Shown here: one piece after another, positions 37,251-46,194 of the stretch
How the letters are laid out: every line of letters starts with the position of its first letter
Numbering within the stretch: the stretch's first letter is position 1
From: Nonomuraea glycinis
Lineage (GTDB): Bacteria > Actinomycetota > Actinomycetes > Streptosporangiales > Streptosporangiaceae
Length of the DNA: 64,000 nt
Reading direction: 5' to 3'
Assembly (NCBI RefSeq): GCF_014646515.1
Contig: NZ_BMNK01000001.1
Location: 124,001-188,000 of the forward strand
Program-made: the position numbers and the translations under genes
The notes under the pieces: model-generated
What the model saw: only the letters and a program-made list of their open reading frames with translations
The model's database searches: none
What the model was told of the DNA's origin: nothing

Positions 37251-37321
37251 GGGCTCTCCCTTGGGGGGCTCATGAGGGAGGCGCTAACACACACGTTGAA
37301 GACTCCCCGCTGAATTCAGTT

Positions 37322-39427
37322 CTACCGTGGCGAGGCCCGTACGGTGAGAATGTGGGCAGGCTGGATGTGAGGGTCGAGGCGCACGTAGTTGCTCTGGCGC
37401 CAGCGGTAGGACTCGCCGGAGAGTTCGTCGTCGACGACGAACTCGGCGTTCCAGTCGAGCCCGATCGCGGGCAGGTCGAGTTCGACCGTGGCCTCGTGGG
37501 TGTGGTGCGGATCCAGGTTGATCACCGCCAGAACGACGTCGCCCAGCCCGTGCCTTCGTGTGGCCGTGTCATAGGCGCCCGGGAGTCGTTTGGAAAAGCA
37601 GATGATATCCGGTTGGTCGACCCGGTGGAATCGTAGGTTACGCAATTCCTGCAGTGCTGGATGGGCTCTTCGAAACAAATTCAAATGCGTGAGGAGAGGG
37701 GCCATGCTCCGGCCCTCTCGTTCCGCTAGAACCCAATTACGAGGTTTGTACTGATATTTTTCACTATCTAGATATTCCTCACTCCCCGGTCGTACGGGGA
37801 CGTTCTCCGCGAGCTCGTAACCGGAGTAGACGCCCCAGGTCGGCGAGGCGAGCGCGGCCAGCACGGCTCTGATCTTGAAGGCGGGTACGCCGCCGTGCTG
37901 CAGGTACTCGTGCAGGATGTCCGGCGTGTTGACGAACAGGTTGGGCCGCAGGAACGACGACGTCACGTGCGCCAGCTCCGACAGGTACGCCTCCACGTCC
38001 GCCTTGGAATTCTTCCAGGTGTAGTACGTGTAGGACTGGTGGAAGCCCACCTTGGCCAGCATCTGGAGCATCGGCGGCCGGGTGAACGCCTCCGCCAGGA
38101 AGAGCACGTCCGGATCGGTGGCGTGGGTGTCGGCCATCAGCCGCTCCCAGAAGGCCACCGGCTTGGTGTGCGGGTTGTCCACCCGGAAGATCCGCACCCC
38201 GTGGTCCATCCAGTGCCGCAGCACCCGCTTGACCTCGGTGTAGATCCCCTCGGGGTCCCGGTCGAAGTTGATCGGGTAGATGTCCTGATATTTCTTCGGC
38301 GGGTTCTCGGCGTAGGCGATCGTGCCGTCCGCCCGGATCGTGAACCACTCCGGGTGCTCCTTGACCCACGGGTGGTCGGGGGAGCACTGCAGCGCGAAGT
38401 CGATCGCGACCTCCATGCCCAGCTCGCGGGCCCGGCTGACGAACTGCTCGAAGTCCTCCAGGGTGCCCAGCTCCGGGTGGATGGCGTCGTGGCCGCCGTC
38501 CTCCGAGCCGATGGCCCAGGGCGAGCCGGGCTCGTCCGGCTCGGGGCTGAGCGTGTTGTTGCGGCCCTTGCGGAACGTGGTGCCGATCGGGTGGATGGGC
38601 GGCAGGTAGACGACGTCGAAGCCCATCTTGGCGACCGCGGGCAGGCGCTTGGCAGCAGTCTGGAAATTTCCGGACTTGGAGATGCCGACCTCGTTGACCA
38701 CCGCGCCCTCGGACCTGGGGAAGAACTCATACCAGGAGCCGTACAGCGCCCTGCGCCTGCTCACCCTGATCCGCTGCTGCTTGGCCCTGGTCACCATCTC
38801 GCGCAGCGGATGCGCCTCCAGCAGCGCGGCCGTCTCGGGCAGCTGCGCCACCGACAGCCGGGCCCTGGGGTCCAGGTCCTCGTCCCGCAGCGTGGCCGCG
38901 ACCGCCAGCAGCGCCGCCCGGTGCCCGCACGGACTGTCGCCGTTCTTGCCGTTCGCGGTGCCGTTCTTGGTGCCGTTCCTGGCGGCCGTGGCCGCCAGGA
39001 CGGCCTGCCCGTCGGGCCCCGGGCAGTCGGCCTGCCGGACGGCCTTGGCGGCCCGCTCGAACAGGCGGGCGCCCTCCTCGCACATCAGATCGCTGTCCAG
39101 GCCACGAGGGATCTTGATCTCGGCGTCGTGCAGCCACGTGGCGAGCGGATCACTCCAAGCCTCCACCCGGAACAGCCAATCGCCCTCGGTGGGCAGGCAG
39201 ATCTCGACCGCCCACCTGTCGGTGCCCGACGCGCTCTCGCGCATCCGTCTCAGCCGGCCACGCTGCCCATCGGGCGCGGTGAGCACCACGCCCGCGGCCA
39301 CGGCGTCGTGGCCCTCTCTGAACACGGTCGCCGAGACCGCGAAGGTCTCGCCGGCGACCGCCTTGGCGGGCCACTGCCCGCAGTCGACGACGGGGGAGAT
39401 GTCCGTGATGGGAATTCGTCCGATCAT
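37322..39427 (-). CDS. glgE: Alpha-1,4-glucan:maltose-1-phosphate maltosyltransferase
   Basis: A 701-residue GH13 maltosyltransferase that extends alpha-1,4-glucan with maltose-1-phosphate. It has the N-terminal domains typical of GlgE (GRIPITDISPVVDCGQWPAK). Catalytic Asp417 lies in FRVDNPHTKP and Glu446 in FLAEAFTRPP. A low-complexity NGTKNGTANGKNGD insert (151-164) is not usual. A ~170-bp stretch of low-GC, rare-codon sequence at about 37621-37790 (residues ~545-602) encodes normally conserved protein. ATG 39427 fixes a family-typical N-terminus. It is followed by treS and mak on the same strand and is divergent from glgP. Confidence 0.94.
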   Translation of the reverse strand: MIGRIPITDISPVVDCGQWPAKAVAGETFAVSATVFREGHDAVAAGVVLTAPDGQRGRLRRMRESASGTDRWAVEICLPTEGDWLFRVEAWSDPLATWLHDAEIKIPRGLDSDLMCEEGARLFERAAKAVRQADCPGPDGQAVLAATAARNGTKNGTANGKNGDSPCGHRAALLAVAATLRDEDLDPRARLSVAQLPETAALLEAHPLREMVTRAKQQRIRVSRRRALYGSWYEFFPRSEGAVVNEVGISKSGNFQTAAKRLPAVAKMGFDVVYLPPIHPIGTTFRKGRNNTLSPEPDEPGSPWAIGSEDGGHDAIHPELGTLEDFEQFVSRARELGMEVAIDFALQCSPDHPWVKEHPEWFTIRADGTIAYAENPPKKYQDIYPINFDRDPEGIYTEVKRVLRHWMDHGVRIFRVDNPHTKPVAFWERLMADTHATDPDVLFLAEAFTRPPMLQMLAKVGFHQSYTYYTWKNSKADVEAYLSELAHVTSSFLRPNLFVNTPDILHEYLQHGGVPAFKIRAVLAALASPTWGVYSGYELAENVPVRPGSEEYLDSEKYQYKPRNWVLAEREGRSMAPLLTHLNLFRRAHPALQELRNLRFHRVDQPDIICFSKRLPGAYDTATRRHGLGDVVLAVINLDPHHTHEATVELDLPAIGLDWNAEFVVDDELSGESYRWRQSNYVRLDPHIQPAHILTVRASPR

Positions 39428-39668
39428 CGCATTTCAAGGTTGCGACGGCACACTCGGTACCGCCGGAGGCTTTCTGTTACAGGAACGATCCTTGCATGTA
39501 AATTCTGGGCAGCAGTGGATGTACCTCCCGAGTGTCACCGGGAGCGTCGACATTGGAGAAAGTTGCCCCAATCCTCCGTCTTCATGCTTCGTCCGGGAAA
39601 GGGGTTTGAACGCCTTGGCTGGGGGTGAAGGACTCAGAGGTCCCTCCTAGCCCGTAGGGTTCAAAATT

Positions 39669-42248
39669 GTGAGAGCTATCCGCCGGTTCACCGTCCGGAC
39701 TGTCCTGCCCGCGGAGCTGGCCGCACTAGGCGAGCTCGTGCACAACCTGCGCTGGTCCTGGCATCCAGAGACACTGGATCTGTTCGCCGAGGTCGACCCC
39801 GCCCTCTGGGCGCAGGTCGGCCACGACCCGGTCGCGCTGCTGGGCGCCGTGAGCCACGAGCGGCTGGCCGAGCTGGCCGCCGACCGCCGCTTCCTGCGCC
39901 GCCTCGCCGACGCCGCCGACGATCTACGGGAGTACATGACCGCGCCGCGGTGGTACCAGGCGCAACCCGACGGCGCGCACGCCATCGCCTACTTCTCCCC
40001 GGAGTACGGCATCGCCGCCGCCATGCCGCAGTACTCCGGCGGTCTCGGCATCCTCGCCGGGGACCACCTCAAGGCGGCCAGCGACCTGGGCGTGCCGATC
40101 CTGGCCGTCGGGCTGCTCTACCGCCACGGCTACTTCACCCAGTCGCTCTCGCCCGAGGGCTGGCAGCTGGAGCACTACCCGTCGCTGGACGCGGGCGGCC
40201 TGCCGCTGAGCCTGCTCAAGGACGACGGCGCCCCGGTCAAGATCCGCATCGGGCTGCCCGGCGAGCGGGCGCTGCACGCGCAGGTCTGGGTGGCGCAGGT
40301 CGGCAGGGTGCCGCTGCTGCTGCTCGACTCCGACGTGGCCGAGAACGACAACGCCGCCCGGGACGTCACCGACCGCCTCTACGGCGGCGGCACCGACCAC
40401 CGGCTGATGCAGGAGCTGCTGCTGGGCGTGGGCGGGGTGCGGGCCATCCGCTCCTACTGCCGCGTCACCGGCCACGCCGAGCCTGAGGTCTTCCACACCA
40501 ACGAGGGCCACGCGGGCTTCCTTGGCCTGGAGCGCATCCGCGAGCTCACCGAGGCCCGGCTCTCCTTCGACGAGGCGCTGGAGGTGGTGCGCGCCGGCAC
40601 GGTGTTCACCACGCACACGCCCGTCCCCGCGGGCATCGACCGCTTCCCCGTCGACATGATCGCCCGCCAGTTCGGCGGCGACAACGCCTGGCCGACCGTG
40701 CCGGTCGAGCGCATCCTGGCGCTCGGCGCGGAGGCCGACCCCAGCAGGTTCAACATGGCCGTCATGGGCATGCGCCTGGCGCAGCGGGTCAACGGCGTCT
40801 CGGAGCTGCACGGCGAGGTCAGCCGGGACATGTTCAAAGAACTTTGGCCGGGATTCGACCTGGACGAGGTGCCGATCGGCTCCATCACCAACGGCGTGCA
40901 CGCGCCGACCTGGGTGGGGCGCGAGTTCATGGAGCTGGCCGCCCGCGAGGTGCCCTCGCTGCTGGAGAAGGGGCGCGGCTGGGAGAACGTCCACAAGATC
41001 CCCGACGCCGAGATCTGGAACATCAGGAGCATCCTGCGGGCCCGCCTGGTCCAGGGCGCCAGGGACCGGCTCCGCAAGTCGTGGCGCGACCGTGGCGCGT
41101 CCCCGGCCGAGCTCGGCTGGGTCGACGACGTGCTGGACCCGGAGGTGCTGACGATCGGGTTCGCCCGGCGGGTGCCGTCCTACAAGCGGCTCACGCTGAT
41201 GCTGCAGGACCCGGAGCGGCTGACCGAGCTGCTGCTGGACCCGGACAGGCCCGTGCAGATCGTGATCGCCGGCAAGGCGCACCCCGCCGACGAGGGCGGC
41301 AAGAAGCTGATCCAGCAGATCGTCAAGTTCGCCGACCGGGCCGAGGTGCGCCACCGCATCGTCTTCCTGCCGGACTACGACATGACGCTGGGCCAGCTCC
41401 TGGTCCAGGGCTGCGACGTCTGGCTCAACAACCCGCTGCGCCCGCTGGAGGCCTCGGGCACCTCCGGCATGAAGTCGGCGCTCAACGGCGGCCTCAACCT
41501 GTCCATCCGCGACGGCTGGTGGGACGAGTGGTACGACGGCACCAACGGCTGGGCCATCCCGACCGCCGACGGGGTGGACGACCCCGACCGGCGTGACGAG
41601 CTGGAGGCGACCGCCCTCTACGACCTGATCGAGCACGAGGTGGCCGACCGCTTCTACGACCGGGCCGGCGACGGGCTGCCGCGCCGCTGGATGGAGATGG
41701 TCAAGCACACGCTGACCTCGCTCGGCCCCAAGGTGCTGGCCGGCCGGATGCTGCGCGACTACGTGGTGGGTCTTTATCTCCCGGCCGCCCGCGCGGCCCA
41801 TGTGCTGTCGGCCGACTCCCAGGCCGCCGCCAAGGCGTTCGCCGCCTGGCGGCTCAAGGTCACCAGGGCCTGGCCCGGCGTGCGGGTGGAGCACGTGGAG
41901 GGCTCCGGCATCGGCGACACCCCGGAGGTGGGCGCGTCGCTGGAGCTGCGCGCCACCATCGCGCTGGGCGACCTGGAGCCGGGCGACCTGCTGGTGGAGG
42001 CCGCCTACGGCAGGGTCGGCCCGCACGACGAGCTGATCCACCCCCACCACCTGGAGCTGACCGCCGGCGACGTGGACGACGACGGCCGGGCCCACTACAG
42101 CGGGGTGGTCCCGCTGGATCGGACCGGCGCCTTCGGCTACACCGTCCGGGTCGTCCCGCACCACCCGCTGGCCGCCGCCAAGGCCGAGCTGGGCCTCATC
42201 GCGGTGCCCGAGGAGCCCGCCGGCATGACCAACGGCATCCTGCGCTGA
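39669..42248 (+). CDS. glgP: Alpha-glucan (glycogen) phosphorylase
   Basis: An 859-residue GT35 phosphorylase that releases glucose-1-phosphate from alpha-glucan. The N-terminal DUF3417-type region (RAIRRFTVRTVLPAEL, HNLRWSWHPET) marks the actinobacterial long class. The pyridoxal-phosphate lysine is predicted at ~602 in EASGTSGMKSALNG. The GTG at 39669 follows only a weak ribosome site. The ~240-base divergent gap to glgE is comparatively AT-rich and should hold both promoters. The stop codon lies inside a tandem repeat that continues downstream. Confidence 0.92.
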   Translation: MRAIRRFTVRTVLPAELAALGELVHNLRWSWHPETLDLFAEVDPALWAQVGHDPVALLGAVSHERLAELAADRRFLRRLADAADDLREYMTAPRWYQAQPDGAHAIAYFSPEYGIAAAMPQYSGGLGILAGDHLKAASDLGVPILAVGLLYRHGYFTQSLSPEGWQLEHYPSLDAGGLPLSLLKDDGAPVKIRIGLPGERALHAQVWVAQVGRVPLLLLDSDVAENDNAARDVTDRLYGGGTDHRLMQELLLGVGGVRAIRSYCRVTGHAEPEVFHTNEGHAGFLGLERIRELTEARLSFDEALEVVRAGTVFTTHTPVPAGIDRFPVDMIARQFGGDNAWPTVPVERILALGAEADPSRFNMAVMGMRLAQRVNGVSELHGEVSRDMFKELWPGFDLDEVPIGSITNGVHAPTWVGREFMELAAREVPSLLEKGRGWENVHKIPDAEIWNIRSILRARLVQGARDRLRKSWRDRGASPAELGWVDDVLDPEVLTIGFARRVPSYKRLTLMLQDPERLTELLLDPDRPVQIVIAGKAHPADEGGKKLIQQIVKFADRAEVRHRIVFLPDYDMTLGQLLVQGCDVWLNNPLRPLEASGTSGMKSALNGGLNLSIRDGWWDEWYDGTNGWAIPTADGVDDPDRRDELEATALYDLIEHEVADRFYDRAGDGLPRRWMEMVKHTLTSLGPKVLAGRMLRDYVVGLYLPAARAAHVLSADSQAAAKAFAAWRLKVTRAWPGVRVEHVEGSGIGDTPEVGASLELRATIALGDLEPGDLLVEAAYGRVGPHDELIHPHHLELTAGDVDDDGRAHYSGVVPLDRTGAFGYTVRVVPHHPLAAAKAELGLIAVPEEPAGMTNGILR

Positions 42249-42385
42249 TCCGGCGACCCATGCCTGTGGGGGCCGCCGGCGGCGTGCTGCGCTGATCCGG
42301 CGGCACCCACTCATGCCTGTGGGGGCCGCCGGCATCACCAGCGAAGCCTCGCGCCGATCCGGCGGCACCCGACCAATCCGCAGGC
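42240..42385. repeat. 47-bp-period tandem repeat over the glgP stop codon
   Basis: Copies start at 42240 and 42287 with CTGCGCTGATCCGGCG and share CATGCCTGTGGGGGCCGCCGGC. A third, truncated copy begins near 42350 (GATCCGGCGGCACCC). The first copy includes the last Leu-Arg codons and the TGA of glgP. Confidence 0.85.
42297..42332 (+). terminator. Hairpin downstream of glgP
   Basis: CCGGCGGC at 42297-42304 pairs perfectly with GCCGCCGG at 42325-42332 (8-bp stem). A weaker 6-bp version, CCGGCG/CGCCGG, occurs in the previous repeat copy at 42250-42279. The duplication may have multiplied a terminator. No U-tract follows, as is common at high GC. Confidence 0.5.
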
Positions 42386-42403
42386 ACCGGCATAATCGGG
42401 TCT

Positions 42404-43300
42404 GTGGATGACAGTGGCAACAGCCTGCGGGCAGACAATCTGGTGGCGACGGTCCGAGGCTTGCTGCCGTCGCTGACGCCGGCCGCCAGGACCGTCGCCC
42501 GTCTGATCCTCGAAGACCCGGCGACCGTGGCGAAGAGCACCATCACCGAGCTGTCGGCGGCCTCCGGCACCAGCGAGGCCACCATCGTGCGCACCGCGCG
42601 GCTGCTCGGCTTCGCCGGCTATCCGCAGCTGCGCCTGGCCCTGGCGGCGGCAGCGGCCCAGCCCGACCGGCTGGTGCCCGGCGATCTGGCGCCCGACGAC
42701 CCGCTGTCGGAGGTCATCCAGAAGGTGGCCAGGGCCGAGTCCGAGGCGATCAACGACACGGTCGCCCAGCTCACCTCCGAGCGGCTCGGCCTGGTGGTCG
42801 ACGCCATCGTGGGCGCCCGCCGGGTGGACGCCTACGGGGTGGGCGCCTCCGGGCTGGTGGCGCAGGACGTGGCCCAGAAGCTGCTGCGCATCGGCCTGTC
42901 CAGCCACGCCTTCCAGGACGCCCACCTGGCGTTGACCAGCGCGGTGCTGCTCAAGGCCGGTGACGTGGCGATCGGCATCAGCACCTCGGGCCAGACGCCC
43001 GACGTGATCGAGCCGCTCCGGCGGGCGGGGGAGGCGGGTGCGACCACCGTCGCGATCACCAACAACCCCCGCTCCGCCATCGCGGAGCTGGCCGAGCACG
43101 TGCTCATCTCGGCCGGGCGCGAGACGGAGTTCCGTCCCGGCGCCCTGGCCAGCCGGATCAGCCAGCTCCTCGTCGTCGACTGCGTCTTCGTCGGCGTCGC
43201 CCAGCGCACGTTCGACTCCTCCCAGGAGGCTCTCACCAGCACCAGGAGCGCCGTCGCGGAGTTCACCAGACGACCGACCCCCGCACGTCGCCAGCCGTGA
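42404..43300 (+). CDS. MurR/RpiR-family transcriptional regulator with SIS domain
   Basis: A 298-residue regulator. The N-terminal RpiR HTH (~1-85; KSTITELSAASGTSEATIVRTARLLGF) is followed by a sugar-isomerase (SIS) phosphosugar-binding domain (~125-265; VDAYGVGASGLVAQD, GDVAIGISTSGQTPDVIEPL). Such proteins sense sugar phosphates and control sugar or cell-wall recycling genes. Downstream of glgP on the same strand, it may link glucan breakdown to gene control; the convergent amidase gene is another candidate target. The last 13 codons and stop lie in the first 44-bp repeat unit. Confidence 0.9.
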   Translation: MDDSGNSLRADNLVATVRGLLPSLTPAARTVARLILEDPATVAKSTITELSAASGTSEATIVRTARLLGFAGYPQLRLALAAAAAQPDRLVPGDLAPDDPLSEVIQKVARAESEAINDTVAQLTSERLGLVVDAIVGARRVDAYGVGASGLVAQDVAQKLLRIGLSSHAFQDAHLALTSAVLLKAGDVAIGISTSGQTPDVIEPLRRAGEAGATTVAITNNPRSAIAELAEHVLISAGRETEFRPGALASRISQLLVVDCVFVGVAQRTFDSSQEALTSTRSAVAEFTRRPTPARRQP

Positions 43301-43313
43301 CGAGGTCCACGAG

Positions 43314-43339
43314 GCTGACGACCTCCGCGCGTCGTCAGC
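43314..43339. terminator. Bidirectional terminator-like hairpin, repeat unit 2
   Basis: GCTGACGAC pairs perfectly with GTCGTCAGC around an 8-base loop. It lies between the convergent regulator and amidase genes, so it can stop transcription from both sides. Confidence 0.65.
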
Positions 43340-43357
43340 CGTATCGAGGTTCATGAG

Positions 43358-43383
43358 GCTGACGACCTCCGCGCGTCGTCAGC
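43358..43383. terminator. Bidirectional terminator-like hairpin, repeat unit 3
   Basis: The same 9-bp stem, GCTGACGAC/GTCGTCAGC, occurs exactly 44 bases after the previous hairpin. The flanking units 1 and 4 carry only degenerate versions. Confidence 0.65.
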
Positions 43384-43394
43384 CGTGACGGGGT

Positions 43395-45308
43395 TCACCA
43401 GGCGAACGACACCCGTACGTCGTCGGCCTTCACGAACATCACTCGGTGCCCGAACTGGATCTGCAGGTACCTCGTCGTGCCCCGGACGACTTTGTGGCCG
43501 GCCGGGTCGAAGGTGACGGCTCGGTAGTACTCCGCCGCCGCGGGGCCGGCCAGCGTGTACTTCTCGCCCGCCGAGAACGTGTACTGCAGCGGGGTGACCG
43601 CCTGGTACGGAATGCCCTCGGGGTAGGCCTCCTGCTCCGGGTACGCCCTGCCGTACACCGGGACCGTCGCCAGGCCCGGCCTGGGCGTCACCACGAGGCC
43701 CGCCGACGGGATGGCGGTCCGCGCGGTCGCCGGGTTGTGGAACCACGACTTCTGGCCGAGGTACCAGATGGCCGTCCAGTCGCCCTGCCGCTCGGCCACC
43801 GCGTAGCGCTGACCGGTGCTCGCCCTGGCGCTGTGGTCGTACACGCTGTAGAGGGATTCGCCGGTCGGGTGCTTGCCGATGTCCTTGACCAGCGGCGCGT
43901 CCTCGCGCGGCGCGGTGCGCAGCCAGACCGTGCCCGCGCTGAGCGGCGGGCAGTCCGCCTCGGGGTTGGCGCGGTCGCAGCCGTAGAAGTGCGGCTTGTT
44001 GGTGGCGAAGTCGGGCCTGATCATGACGCTGCCCGCCTTCGGGCCGCCGAGCGGGTGCAGGGGGGCGCCGAGCAGCGTGAAGTAGTGCGCCCAGTCCCAG
44101 AAGGGGCCCGGGTCCTCGTGCATGCCCCGGACCGTGGTCGGCAGCGTGCCGGGCACGTTGTCGTGGCCGATGATGTGCGCCCGGTCCAGCGGCACGCCGT
44201 GCCTGAGCGCCAGGTAGCGCACCAGCTTGGCCGAGGTGCGGTACATCGCCTCGGTGTACCAGGTGCCGCCCTCGGCCAGGAAGCCCTCGTGCTCCAGGCC
44301 GATGGACTTGGCGTTGACGTACCAGTTGCCGGCGTGCCAGCCGACGTCCTTGGTCTTGATGTGCTGGGCGATGTGCCCGTCGGTGGAGCGCAGGGAGTAG
44401 TGCCAGCTCGCCCCGTAGGTGGCGTCCTGGACCAGGCCGATCGACGGGCCGAAGTAGCCCTCCATGTCATGGATGACGATGTAGTCGATCTTCTGGCCGG
44501 TGGGCCGGTTCGCCAGGTCGTGGTTGCCGTAGTCGTCCGGCGGCAGCTCCTCGTAGGCGGCCGGGATCCACTCGCACGAGATGGTGCGCGGGCACTCCAC
44601 GCCGTCCCGGCGCGGCGGGCGCAGGCCCAGCTTCTCCAGCCAGGTGGCGACCGCGGACAGCCTGGGGACCGGCGCCAGCCTGACCCGCTGGCCGTCGTCG
44701 GTGACGCGCTCCTCGCCCGACTTGATGGTGGCGAAGACCTCGTCGGCGAAGAACTTGGCCGCCTCGGACTCCGCGGCCCCCGAATAGCGGGCGACCGCGC
44801 CGTACCACTGGCCGGGGTCGTCGCTGAGCGGCGCGCCGAGCGCCTTCTGGTAGTCGGCCAGCAGGGCCGCGCCGCCTCTGATGTTGGCCGCCGGGTCGGT
44901 GCGGAGCTCGTCGTGGCTCTCGCCGGTGAGCTGGGCGGCCTTCTCCATGGTGCGCAGCGAGGCGGGGATCTCGACGGGGGCGGGCGTCCCGGTCGGGGCG
45001 GGCATCGGCCTGCTGTCGTCGCCGCGCGGGTCCTCGGCGCCTTCGGCGTGGTGGTTGGTCCCGGTGTACGCGGCGGCGTCGGTCAGGTGCATGGGCCCGA
45101 ATCCGGCGTCGTTGCTGGGCCGGCCGGCGTGGGCGTCCCAGCGTGACTCGAGGTAGGAGACGCCGAGCAGCACGCTCTCGGGCACCTGGAACTCCTCGGC
45201 CGCCGCGCTGAAGGCGCGCTGCCGGTCGTCCGGCGCCGCGGCATGCGCGACCGGGGTGTTGACTAAGGGCAGAATGACGACCGCGGCGATCGCCAGCGCT
45301 CTGCGCAT
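43395..45308 (-). CDS. Secreted N-acetylmuramoyl-L-alanine amidase with lytic-transglycosylase-like N-terminus
   Basis: A 637-residue exported cell-wall hydrolase. The signal peptide ends near AHA-AA (~23). Residues ~35-185 resemble a goose-lysozyme/SLT-like region (VPESVLLGVSYLESRWD, possible catalytic Glu54). Residues ~270-410 form an amidase_2 domain with zinc ligands predicted at His280 (YIVIHDMEG), His382 (IIGHDNVPG) and Asp399 (HEDPGPFWDW). The C-terminus (~430-637) holds SH3-like repeats. ATG 45308 has AAGGAGC upstream. It should cleave the peptide-MurNAc bond in peptidoglycan. Its 3' end lies in repeat unit 4. Confidence 0.88.
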   Translation of the reverse strand: MRRALAIAAVVILPLVNTPVAHAAAPDDRQRAFSAAAEEFQVPESVLLGVSYLESRWDAHAGRPSNDAGFGPMHLTDAAAYTGTNHHAEGAEDPRGDDSRPMPAPTGTPAPVEIPASLRTMEKAAQLTGESHDELRTDPAANIRGGAALLADYQKALGAPLSDDPGQWYGAVARYSGAAESEAAKFFADEVFATIKSGEERVTDDGQRVRLAPVPRLSAVATWLEKLGLRPPRRDGVECPRTISCEWIPAAYEELPPDDYGNHDLANRPTGQKIDYIVIHDMEGYFGPSIGLVQDATYGASWHYSLRSTDGHIAQHIKTKDVGWHAGNWYVNAKSIGLEHEGFLAEGGTWYTEAMYRTSAKLVRYLALRHGVPLDRAHIIGHDNVPGTLPTTVRGMHEDPGPFWDWAHYFTLLGAPLHPLGGPKAGSVMIRPDFATNKPHFYGCDRANPEADCPPLSAGTVWLRTAPREDAPLVKDIGKHPTGESLYSVYDHSARASTGQRYAVAERQGDWTAIWYLGQKSWFHNPATARTAIPSAGLVVTPRPGLATVPVYGRAYPEQEAYPEGIPYQAVTPLQYTFSAGEKYTLAGPAAAEYYRAVTFDPAGHKVVRGTTRYLQIQFGHRVMFVKADDVRVSFAW

Positions 45309-45420
45309 GTACCGCTCCTTGACTGGGGGGTTCTGGACCGAGTCAGCGTCTCAATGATTTCCTTCTTCGGCGAGAGTTTTACGAAGGATTTTTTCAGACG
45401 TGGCGTTGTAGGGTCGGATC

Positions 45421-46194
45421 ATGGCTGAGTACGTGAACGTCGAGGTGGCCGATCAGATCGCCACGATCCTGCTGGCCCGTCCCAAGATGAACGCGCTCAA
45501 CGGCCAGGTCCAGCGGGAGATCGCCGAGGCGGCGCGGGCGGCGGACGCCGACCCGGAGGTGCACGCCGTCATCCTCTACGGCGGCGAGCGGGTCTTCGCG
45601 GCGGGCGCCGACATCAAGGAGATGGCCGGCATGACCTATGCAGACATGGCCACCCACTCCCGCACGCTGCAGGACTGCTTCACCGCCGTCGCCCGCGTCG
45701 GCAAGCCCGTCATCGCCGCCGTCACCGGTTATGCCCTGGGCGGCGGCTGCGAGCTCGCCCTGTGCGCCGACTTCCGGGTCGCGGGGGAGTCCGCCAAGCT
45801 GGGCCAGCCGGAGATCCAGCTCGGCATCATCCCCGGCGCCGGCGGCACCCAGCGGCTGCCCCGCCTGATCGGCCCGTCCCGGGCCAAGGACCTCATCTAC
45901 AGCGGCCGGCACGTGCCGGCCGCCGAAGCCCTCGCCATCGGCCTGGTCGACCGGGTCGTCCCCGACGCCGAGGTCTACCAGGCCGCCCGCGACTGGGCCG
46001 CCACCTTCACCGGCGGCCCCACGGTCGCGCTGCGGGCCGCCAAGCAGGCCGTGGACCAGGGTTTGGAGGTGGACCTCGACACCGGGCTGGAGATCGAGCG
46101 GCTCCAGTTCGCCGGGCTCTTCGCGACGGATGACGCGAAGATCGGCATGGGGGCGTTCACCGAGAAGTCCACCCCCAAGTTCACCGGCCGCTGA
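45421..46194 (+). CDS. Enoyl-CoA hydratase/isomerase family protein
   Basis: A 257-residue crotonase-fold enzyme that most likely hydrates trans-2-enoyl-CoA in beta-oxidation. The oxyanion-hole segment [10 protein letters not shown] (61-70) and both catalytic glutamates are present: Glu111 ([12 protein letters not shown]) and Glu131 ([19 protein letters not shown]). That favours a true hydratase over a non-catalytic relative. The C-terminal [12 protein letters not shown] is typical. The ribosome site before ATG 45421 is weak. It converges with the xylanase gene, and the two 3' ends overlap by 14 bases. Confidence 0.93.
   Translation: MAEYVNVEVADQIATILLARPKMNALNGQVQREIAEAARAADADPEVHAVILYGGERVFAAGADIKEMAGMTYADMATHSRTLQDCFTAVARVGKPVIAAVTGYALGGGCELALCADFRVAGESAKLGQPEIQLGIIPGAGGTQRLPRLIGPSRAKDLIYSGRHVPAAEALAIGLVDRVVPDAEVYQAARDWAATFTGGPTVALRAAKQAVDQGLEVDLDTGLEIERLQFAGLFATDDAKIGMGAFTEKSTPKFTGR

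Larger units (their letters stand above)
43261..43436. repeat. Four tandem 44-bp units spanning two convergent gene ends
   Basis: Units occupy 43261-43304, 43305-43348, 43349-43392 and 43393-43436 in exact register. Each begins GT(T/C)CA. Unit 1 encodes the end of the RpiR-type regulator, and unit 4 (reverse strand) encodes the end of the amidase. Units 2 and 3 are almost identical to each other and carry perfect hairpins. Confidence 0.9.

Noticed and set aside
37895..39628. Long plus-strand open frame opposite glgE (577 codons)
   Set aside because: It mirrors codon-position GC bias of the real gene on the other strand. Its translation is Val/Arg/Gly-rich with no domain, and glgE has intact catalytic motifs.
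39924..42368. Long minus-strand open frame opposite glgP (814 codons)
   Set aside because: It is a high-GC shadow of glgP with His/Arg/Gly/Val-rich composition and no recognisable motif.
43261..43436. CRISPR array
   Set aside because: The units are directly abutting 44-bp copies with no unique spacers and they overlap coding sequence, so this is a tandem repeat with hairpins.
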